Assembly: GCF_000721075.1 (NCBI RefSeq)
Contig: NZ_JOEQ01000070.1
Location: 1 to 12,416 of the forward strand
Length of the DNA stretch: 12,416 bases
Source: Streptosporangium amethystogenes
GTDB lineage: Bacteria > Actinomycetota > Actinomycetes > Streptosporangiales > Streptosporangiaceae
Direction of reading: 5' to 3'
The position numbers and the translations under genes were made by a program. Shown piece by piece: positions 8,194 to 12,416 of the stretch. The stretch's first letter is position 1. Each line of letters starts with the position of its first letter. The notes below the pieces were generated by a model. The model was not told where the DNA came from. It did not search any database and was given only the letters and a program-made list of their open reading frames with translations.

Positions 8194-8742
8194 TCAGCCG
8201 ACCAGCCGCGCGCGCAGGTCCGCCCAGGAACCCGCGGCCAGATCGCGCTCACTGATCGCGGTGACCGGCATCGGCCACTGGATGCCGAGATCGGGGTCGT
8301 CGTAGCGGACCGAGAGGTCCTCGGCGGGGTCGTGCTCCCGGTCGATCCGGTAGCAGACGTCCGCCTGATCGGTCAGTGCCTGATAGCCGTGCAACAGGCC
8401 AGGAGGAACGTAGAGGTGGACGAACATCTCATCGTCCAGCACCACCGACATCTGGCGGCCGAAGGTCGCCGAGTCCGGCCGGGCGTCGACGAGCACGTCG
8501 TGCACGGCGCCTCGGGCGCACCTGACGAGCTTGGCCTCCCCCCGTCCGCCCCGGCCGTGCAGCGCCCGGATCGTTCCCCGGCGGGACCGCGACTGGCTGT
8601 CCTGGACGAACTCGGCGGGCCGCAGCCCGTGGGCGGCGGCGAGCGCGGCGTCGAAGGTGCGGGTGAACAGCCCGCGGTCGTCCCTGTGCTGGGTCGGGAC
8701 GAACAGCAGGACACCGTCGATCTCGCCTCGTTCGACTCTCAT
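8194..8742 (-). CDS. RmlC-like dTDP-4-dehydrorhamnose 3,5-epimerase family protein, 182 aa
   Basis: A cupin-fold sugar epimerase at the usual family length (about 180-190 aa). Conserved segments are DDRGLFTRTF (21-30), IRALHGRGGRGEAKLVR (58-74) with His62 and Lys71, RGAVHDVLVDARPDSATFG (77-95), VPPGLLHGYQAL (112-123) and VRYDDPDLGIQWP (145-157). RmlC converts dTDP-4-keto-6-deoxyglucose to dTDP-4-keto-rhamnose. Here the normally aromatic RGLHYQ motif reads RALHGR and the NYY-like segment is REHDPAE, so a related epimerisation on another 4-ketosugar is possible. Start ATG 8742 follows GGGAGGA at about 7 nt; an upstream in-frame ATG at 8778 is less well placed. It is intact, unlike its paralogue at 349-879. 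No RmlA, B or D is visible here. Confidence 0.85.
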   Translation of the reverse strand: MRVERGEIDGVLLFVPTQHRDDRGLFTRTFDAALAAAHGLRPAEFVQDSQSRSRRGTIRALHGRGGRGEAKLVRCARGAVHDVLVDARPDSATFGRQMSVVLDDEMFVHLYVPPGLLHGYQALTDQADVCYRIDREHDPAEDLSVRYDDPDLGIQWPMPVTAISERDLAAGSWADLRARLVG

Positions 8743-8868
8743 GCGCCCATCCTCCCGACTCCCCGACCTTCCGGCCATCCAGAAGGAGAAAACGGCGCCG
8801 ATCGGAATGCGCCGGGGATCGTCCCTCTCTCGGGCGGGCCGCCACCCTTCGGGTTCGGCTCCTCGCCG

Positions 8869-9016
8869 GAGGGGGTGCGTGAGGTGGTCGCCGCCGCACC
8901 GGACCGGGTTTCCCCGAGCAGGAGAGGATCATCGCCGCCCTCCGCACCGAGCTGCCCGCCTCCCCGACTCCTTCGCCGCCGAGCACTCCCACCGCATCTA
9001 CCGGATCACGCCTTAG
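8869..9016 (+). pseudogene. Frameshifted C-terminal remnant of an unidentified gene
   Basis: Three short reading frames on the plus strand join into one protein-like tail if two single bases are restored: EGVREVVAAAPDRVSP (frame from 8869), then EQERIIAALRTELPASP, then DSFAAEHSHRIYRITP ending at TAG 9014-9016. Both breaks fall at CCCC runs (8912-8915 and near 8963), consistent with loss of one C each. The tail overlaps the 3' end of the ATPase gene on the other strand by 11 nt. I do not recognise the family. A chance alignment of frames in high-GC DNA is the alternative. Confidence 0.3.
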
Positions 9017-9845
9017 TGCGCTGCGCGTCCTGAAAGGGAAGGCGCCAGCGGGCCCAGACGGTTTTGCCGGGGCGGTCGGGGAGGGGGGTGACGCCGGTGT
9101 CGTGGGCGAGGGCTCTGACGATGGTCAGGCCGCGGCCGTGGATGGCTTCGACGCCGAGGGCGAGGTGTCGGGGCCGTCCGGGCCCCCGGTCGGTGACCTG
9201 GACCTGGAACTCGTCCGCGCTCGCCCACAGCGAGAGCCTGACCACCGGCTCACCGTGGACGATCGCGTTGGCGAGCAGCTCGCCGACCACCAGGACGGTG
9301 TCGTCGACGAGATGGTGCAGCGCCCAGGCGGCGAGGGTCTCACGCACCACGGCGCGGGTCTTGCCGATGATCGGCAGGTCATGGGGCAGGTCCCAGCAGA
9401 CGGTGCGCGACCCGTCCGGGGGGCGCTGATCGGCGGACATCCGCCGGTCGGGCGGAGTGTGAGGGTGGTCGGCGGGCCGCGGGTGGTTCAGGGGTCGTTG
9501 GTCCGCTACGAGGTGCGGGGCGTACGGAAGCCGTGGGGTGTCCGGGGTCTCGGGCATGAGCCCTCCTTGGGGTGGCGGTGTGCTGTGTTCGGCCTCGCGC
9601 ATCAGGCCGCGTAGCTCGTCGGCGGTGCCGGCCTGGACGATCAGGGGTTCGGGGGCGGGCCAGCCGGCGACGGCGTGGAAGCGCCGGCTGCCGGGGCCGT
9701 ACCAGACGGTCCAGGCGGGCTCGATCTGGTCGAGCTGTTCGGCGGCGGCGCGTTCGGCCGGGTCCCAGGGCCGGGAGTCGGCCCGCGCGACGGCCGTTCC
9801 CCGCCGGTGCCGCCCACTCTGCCGGGGCTGGGGGTCGCCGTTCAT
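9006..9845 (-). CDS. RsbW/SpoIIAB-like ATP-binding protein with an extra N-terminal domain, 279 aa
   Basis: The C-terminal half (about 150-275) is a HATPase_c_2 (GHKL) domain of the anti-sigma/serine-kinase type: N-box VVGELLANAIVHGEP (186-200, Asn193), G1-like DRGPGRP (219-225) and HGRGLTIVRALA (236-247). Such proteins bind ATP and usually sequester or phosphorylate regulatory partners. The N-terminal part (about 26-86) has WDPAERAAAEQLDQIEPAW and YGPGSRRFHAVAG, a pattern I associate with small stand-alone actinomycete proteins found near Xre regulators. A Pro-rich linker (about 88-148) joins them. Start ATG 9845 has GGGAG about 8 nt upstream, and its ATGA overlaps the end of a Pro-rich frame from the repeat region. 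The pair with the CRWCG gene and the divergent Xre/DUF397 genes suggest developmental or metabolic regulation. Confidence 0.82.
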   Translation of the reverse strand: MNGDPQPRQSGRHRRGTAVARADSRPWDPAERAAAEQLDQIEPAWTVWYGPGSRRFHAVAGWPAPEPLIVQAGTADELRGLMREAEHSTPPPQGGLMPETPDTPRLPYAPHLVADQRPLNHPRPADHPHTPPDRRMSADQRPPDGSRTVCWDLPHDLPIIGKTRAVVRETLAAWALHHLVDDTVLVVGELLANAIVHGEPVVRLSLWASADEFQVQVTDRGPGRPRHLALGVEAIHGRGLTIVRALAHDTGVTPLPDRPGKTVWARWRLPFQDAQRTKA

Positions 9846-9986
9846 GTGGTCACTCCCTGCCGGTACGAGGCGTGCCTGCCCGAAGGGGTACGGACGCTCG
9901 GTGGCCGTCCCCGTCGGTATGGCACGGCGACCGTAACCACGGGCTGCTCCGGCTGCCGATGCCGACCGGGGGACGGAGTGGGGAGT

Positions 9987-10178
9987 TGCCCGGAGGGGGA
10001 CATCAGAACCTGCTCGGCGGAGCTCGTCGGAGGGTGTCCGGGGGAGGTCACGGGTACCGGGCCGGAGGAGGGGCTCGGGAGCTGCGCGAAGGCGGGCACC
10101 GGGGCTCGCCCGGAAAGGGGCATGGAGGGGTGTTCGGGGAAAGCTGTCGGGACCTGCCTGGGGAAGGCGGTCCGTGGC
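9987..10178. repeat. Eight imperfect tandem copies of a 24-bp unit
   Basis: Consecutive 24-bp units start at 9987, 10011, 10035, 10059, 10083, 10107, 10131 and 10155. Most begin TG, have CGG near positions 5-7 followed by a G/A-rich stretch, and end in CC or a related pair. Weaker copies may extend to either side, including a 27-bp version at 9960-9986. On the minus strand, in the frame ending at 9842, the units read as Pro/Ser-rich octapeptides such as VPVTSPGH, VLMSPSGQ and LPTPSPGR. Because 24 is a multiple of 3, every frame on both strands shows an eight-residue period, so periodicity alone does not prove which is translated. Confidence 0.85.
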
Positions 10179-10434
10179 GCCGAGACGGGGAGCCGGTGGA
10201 CGGGGTGGGCCACCGGGGGTGGCTGGAGAGGCTGAGGCGGCGGCGGGTGGCCATTCGGGCGCGGACCTGGGCTGAGGTGGGCTGCTCCCAGTGGTGGTGC
10301 GCGCGGTGCGGCAGGCTGGCGGCCTCGTGCGCGTACGGGGGATGACCGCACCAGCGGCAACCGGGCGGCATCGGCGGCCGGTCAGCGTGCCAACGTACCC
10401 GGATCGGCCTGGGGTTTCCTCTAGGGTTGTGCAT
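10048..10434 (-). CDS. Small CRWCG-motif protein, 128 aa in this frame
   Basis: The start is ATG 10434 with AGGAG about 10 nt upstream. Residues about 20-65 carry PPGCRWCGHPPYAHE, then HRAHHHWEQPT and AQVRARMATRRR. This Cys/His/Trp-containing pattern I recognise from small actinomycete proteins encoded beside ATP-binding regulators; a metal site is possible but unproven. The remaining 60 residues run into the 24-bp repeat region and are Pro/Ser/Arg-rich, ending at TGA 10048. An alternative frame over the same repeats stays open to 9842 and overlaps the ATPase start as ATGA. A single -1 shift after RRR (near 10240) would fuse the CRWCG domain to that frame, so the true C-terminus is uncertain. 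The N-terminal domain is the reliable part. Confidence 0.6.
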   Translation of the reverse strand: MHNPRGNPRPIRVRWHADRPPMPPGCRWCGHPPYAHEAASLPHRAHHHWEQPTSAQVRARMATRRRLSLSSHPRWPTPSTGSPSRRHGPPSPGRSRQLSPNTPPCPFPGEPRCPPSRSSRAPPPARYP

Positions 10435-10890
10435 CAGGTCGGATCTCCTGAGTCCGGTCGAGGGGCTTGTCGTGGCGTGCCGTGCCGTGGCAGGCCCCGC
10501 TCTGTTTGGGGATTGGGCGATATGGCCCGGCATTTCTGTCTTGCGCGAAGTGGCTTCCGCCCACCTGGCGGGGCTTACTCAGTGGTGACAGGTGTGTGTC
10601 CGGAAGAGGCATGAAGTGTTGCCGGGAGTGCGTTTTCCACTGAATCGCTAGGCATTTCAACTCCTTTTATCCGGACATATGCGGCGATTTTTTTGACGGC
10701 CATGGAGGGCTGCGCTCCGCACACAAGAGAGGGCCGCCCCGGCGGCGTTTCCGCTCTCCCGGACCTCTTCACAGGGTGCCCTCGGATGACTACTTTGGGT
10801 ATCGAAAGTCGAGGCACATCAGTGTGACAGTTTGTGGAAAAGCTGCTCCGGTTGTGTCGCGTGTGGAATCCCCCACTGGACGGAGCCGGA
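10435..10890. other. 456-bp divergent intergenic region between the CRWCG gene and the Xre regulator
   Basis: Divergent promoters for the CRWCG/ATPase genes and the Xre/DUF397 genes should lie here, but no convincing -35/-10 pair was found. The right part is richer in A/T than its surroundings and includes seven consecutive T at 10688-10694. It contains a candidate 26-residue ORF (10575-10655, minus), a short GC hairpin GCCGCC-CC-GGCGGC at 10733-10746, and two similar sites, CAGTGGTGACAGGTGTG (10580-10596) and CAGTGTGACAGTTTGTG (10820-10836), which could be regulator-binding sites. Confidence 0.5.
10575..10655 (-). CDS. Candidate 26-residue small ORF with a strong ribosome binding site
   Basis: ATG 10655 is preceded by a perfect AAGGAG with a 5-nt spacer (10661-10666), the best Shine-Dalgarno match in the window. 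The peptide begins MPSDSVENALPATLH and ends in TPVTTE, with TAA as stop. It has no Cys, no membrane segment and no signal peptide. Only about 45% of third positions are G/C, unlike the neighbouring genes, so it is either foreign, very young, or a regulatory leader rather than a conserved gene. It lies upstream of and in the same direction as the CRWCG gene (140-bp gap). I do not recognise it. Confidence 0.4.
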   Translation of the reverse strand: MPSDSVENALPATLHASSGHTPVTTE

Positions 10891-11712
10891 ATGTCCAAGA
10901 ACCCCAAAATCAACCCGAAAAACGAAAAATGGGCTCTCTTTGGCGCGGAACTCCGCAAGTATCGGAAAAAGGCAAAAATGACTCAGGATGACCTGGCCGA
11001 GGTGACTCAGTTCAGCAGGAGCCTGCTGAGCTTCACCGAGAGAGGCGAACGCAATCCTGGCCGCAACCTGGCACAACGCTGCGACGACGCCTTGGGCGCG
11101 AACGGAGAACTCATCCAGTACTGGACGTACATCACCCACGCGGCGAGCCCCCGATGGTTCCGCGACTGGCTCGACATCGAACCGGAAGCGCACGCCCTGC
11201 ATACCTGGCAACCGATTGTCGTGCCCGGCCTTCTCCAGACCGAGGAGTACGCGCGGGCGGTTCTTCGCGGAGAACCGGGCATAACTGACGAGCAGGTAGA
11301 AAAGGCCGTCGCGGCTCGCATGGAGCGGCAGAAGATCTTGCTGCGATCTACGCCACCTATGCTCTGGGTCATCCTCGACGAAGGAGTTCTGCACCGCCCG
11401 ATCGGTGGAGAAGAGATCATGCAACACCAACTCCAGTATCTTCTGGAAATGGTCGAGCACCCTCGGATCGGTATCCAGATCCTTCCTTTGATGCGAGGGT
11501 CGACCACGGGAACTTCGGGAGGCTTTGTGATCGCCCAGCTTCCAGGAAACCCGGATATGGTATATGTCGAGTCGGTAACGCACGGACATGTGACAAATCG
11601 GCCAGAGGATGTCGGGGCTGTCTGCGCCCGATACGACACCATCCGAGCTGAGGCAAGCCCTCAGTATGTCTCGATCGAATTGATCAGAGAGGCAGAGAGG
11701 CTATGGACATGA
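10891..11712 (+). CDS. Xre-family helix-turn-helix regulator with DUF5753 (Scr1/WhiJ-like), 273 aa
   Basis: A DNA-binding regulator of a large actinomycete family. Residues about 15-72 form the helix-turn-helix: WALFGAELRKYRKKAKMTQD, then LAEVTQFSRSLLSFTERGER. Residues about 88-270 are the DUF5753 ligand/partner domain, with WFRDWLDIEPEAHALHTW, then QPIVVPGLLQTEEYARAVL (107-125), LWVILDEGVLHRPIGG (158-173), HPRIGIQILPL (190-200), and YVESVTHGHVT (225-235). ATG 10891 follows CGGAG by about 5 nt; a GTG at 10834 in the same frame lacks a Shine-Dalgarno sequence. The stop overlaps the DUF397 gene start. In related pairs the DUF397 protein modulates the Xre partner, as in WhiJ-type systems or proposed toxin-antitoxin pairs. 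Third positions are less G/C-rich than in the glycan cluster. Confidence 0.92.
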   Translation: MSKNPKINPKNEKWALFGAELRKYRKKAKMTQDDLAEVTQFSRSLLSFTERGERNPGRNLAQRCDDALGANGELIQYWTYITHAASPRWFRDWLDIEPEAHALHTWQPIVVPGLLQTEEYARAVLRGEPGITDEQVEKAVAARMERQKILLRSTPPMLWVILDEGVLHRPIGGEEIMQHQLQYLLEMVEHPRIGIQILPLMRGSTTGTSGGFVIAQLPGNPDMVYVESVTHGHVTNRPEDVGAVCARYDTIRAEASPQYVSIELIREAERLWT

Positions 11713-11915
11713 GCGATGAGCTGAAGAGCGCGGCTTGGCGTAAGGCCACCAAGAGTGCGTCAAACCAGGGCGATTGCCTGGAGGTTGCGCCGTTGTCGGG
11801 TGGTCGGGTGGGTCTGCGGGATACCGAGGCTCCCGAGCGGGCGCCGTTCGTGGTGAGCGCGAGTGTCTGGGATGCCTTCGTCGACGGCGCCAAGAAGGGC
11901 GAGTTCGACTTCTGA
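11709..11915 (+). CDS. DUF397 domain protein, 68 aa
   Basis: The small partner of the preceding regulator. It shows the family core AAWRKATKSASNQGDCLEVA (8-27), GRVGLRDTEAPE (32-43) and the terminal FVVSASVWDAFVDGAKKGEF (47-66). Members are about 60-70 residues and are nearly always encoded beside an Xre-DUF5753 gene; they act as regulatory partners, and some have been proposed as toxins. Start ATG 11709 gives an ATGA overlap with the regulator stop and has AGAGAGG 8 nt upstream; ATG 11703, two codons earlier, is also in frame but sits too close to that site. A strong hairpin follows 20 bp after the stop. Confidence 0.92.
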   Translation: MSDELKSAAWRKATKSASNQGDCLEVAPLSGGRVGLRDTEAPERAPFVVSASVWDAFVDGAKKGEFDF

Positions 11916-11934
11916 CCCCACTCCCGGAAACAAG

Positions 11935-11964
11935 GAAGCCCTCGACCAAGTGGCCGAGGGCTTC
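11935..11964. terminator. Perfect 10-bp hairpin between convergent genes
   Basis: GAAGCCCTCG at 11935-11944 and CGAGGGCTTC at 11955-11964 are perfectly complementary, with a 10-nt loop. It lies 20 bp after the DUF397 stop and 15 bp beyond the end of the minus-strand Xre remnant, so it can serve both strands. There is no long T-run on either side, which is common for actinomycete terminators. Confidence 0.8.
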
Positions 11965-11978
11965 TGTCGTCGTACGGG

Positions 11979-12098
11979 CTATGCCACGGTGTATTCGACG
12001 TCGCCGAAGTCGGCCACCACGCGCAGCCGCCCGCCGAGGGCCTCGACCTAGGAGCGCAGGGTCGCCACCTCGACACGGTCGACCTCGCCGTGTTCGAA
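11979..12098 (-). pseudogene. C-terminal remnant of an Xre-type regulator with an in-frame amber codon
   Basis: Read on the minus strand, this gives FEHGEVDRVEVATLRS, a TAG at 12048-12050, then VEALGGRLRVVADFGDVEYT and VA before a second TAG at 11979-11981. The segment across the TAG matches the usual L-R-x-Y-V-E-A-L-G-G end of small Xre/antitoxin-like regulators, so TAG probably replaced a Tyr codon (TAC or TAT). Upstream of Phe the sequence no longer resembles a helix-turn-helix domain; the frame stays open to 12323 but is antisense to the next gene. I read this as a truncated, decayed gene. Readthrough or a sequencing error at one base would be the alternative. Confidence 0.6.
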
Positions 12099-12166
12099 GG
12101 CCGCCAAGAGCGGATCCAACAGGGAAACCACCTTCGTTGTCGGTGGCCGCTGCCGAACCGGAGTGT

Positions 12167-12196
12167 ACGACAGGCGGGGAGCCTCCGTCGTAGGCT
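12167..12196 (+). promoter_or_regulatory. Possible promoter of the DNA alkylation repair gene
   Basis: ACGACA (12167-12172) and TAGGCT (12191-12196) are separated by 18 bp and resemble the actinomycete TTGAC(A/G)...TAGRNT pattern, with four of six matches in the -35. Transcription would begin about 25 nt before the GTG start. This is sequence resemblance only. Confidence 0.3.
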
Positions 12197-12227
12197 GAAT
12201 TTCGCCCGTGATGGATGGAAGGCTGAG

Positions 12228-12416
12228 GTGGCCGAGACGATGCTGGCTGAGGTGATGGCCGAGCTGGCCGGGCTTGAGGACCCGAGGATACGCGAGGTGA
12301 ACGGGAAACACGGTGATGATCACGGTGTGAACCTCGGCAAGCTGCGCGCGATCGCGAAGCGGTTGAAGACGCAGCAGGACCTCGCGTGCCGGCTCTGGGA
12401 GACGGATGACACCGCG
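12228..12416 (+). CDS. DNA alkylation repair protein, AlkD-like (N-terminal 63 residues; runs off the right edge)
   Basis: The visible N-terminus has AEVMAELAGLEDPRIREVNG, then KHGDDHGVNLGKLRAIAKRL and KTQQDLACRLWETDDTA. This is the characteristic opening of the HEAT-like-repeat DNA alkylation repair family (PF08713), in which the N-terminal helices precede the DNA-binding repeats; family members include glycosylases that excise N3- and N7-alkylated purines. The GTG start at 12228 has GGAAGG at about 5 nt; ATG 12240, four codons later, is also possible. The gene is unrelated to the glycan cluster and marks return to housekeeping or accessory genes after the Xre remnant. Confidence 0.75.
   Translation, partial: MAETMLAEVMAELAGLEDPRIREVNGKHGDDHGVNLGKLRAIAKRLKTQQDLACRLWETDDTA

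Noticed and set aside
10688..10694. Seven-T run as an intrinsic terminator
   Set aside because: No stable hairpin directly precedes it on the plus strand, and no gene ends there.

Overview
The window is high-GC DNA with strongly G/C-biased third codon positions, Shine-Dalgarno-led genes and the actinomycete-specific Xre/DUF5753 + DUF397 gene pair. It therefore comes from a filamentous actinomycete; the style of the small regulatory proteins suggests Streptosporangiales (an inference, not proven by the sequence).

Region A (1-8742) is a surface-glycan (exopolysaccharide or cell-wall glycan) gene cluster. All but one of its genes lie on the minus strand. In transcription order they are: an RmlC-type sugar epimerase (8742-8194), a 189-bp gap with three 12-bp repeats, a CE4 polysaccharide deacetylase, a rhamnosyltransferase-like GT2, a CelD/BioF2-type acyltransferase, a 145-bp AT-richer gap with three palindromes, an AlgD-type GDP-mannose 6-dehydrogenase, a GT4 glycosyltransferase, a candidate 29-residue ORF and a SAM methyltransferase. 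A second GT2 (920-1825) points the other way. Beyond it lie a degenerate second RmlC-like gene and the start of a beta-helix lipoprotein that runs off the left edge. Together these would make an activated uronic acid (GDP-mannuronate), assemble a glycan, and decorate it by acylation, deacetylation and methylation. No initiating phosphoglycosyltransferase, polymerase or flippase is in the window, so the cluster must continue to the left or rely on genes elsewhere.

Region B (about 8869-11964) is a regulatory module. It holds a minus-strand pair, a CRWCG small protein and an RsbW/SpoIIAB-like ATPase carrying an extra N-terminal domain. This pair diverges from a plus-strand Xre-DUF5753 regulator and its DUF397 partner, which end at a clear hairpin. 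The set resembles the WhiJ/AbaA-type regulatory gene families of Streptomyces. A block of eight 24-bp imperfect tandem repeats lies between the CRWCG domain and the ATPase gene.

Region C (11979-12416) has a broken Xre-like gene remnant with an in-frame amber codon, then the 5' end of a DNA alkylation repair (AlkD-like) gene on the plus strand.

Signs of decay and rearrangement are frequent: a degenerate RmlC paralogue, a frameshifted gene tail at 8869-9016, the Xre remnant, and an inverted GT2 gene squeezed between its neighbours. The strongest leads are the bracketing RmlC paralogues, the AlgD-type enzyme in an actinomycete glycan cluster, two undescribed small ORFs, and the 24-bp repeat region with its reading-frame conflict.
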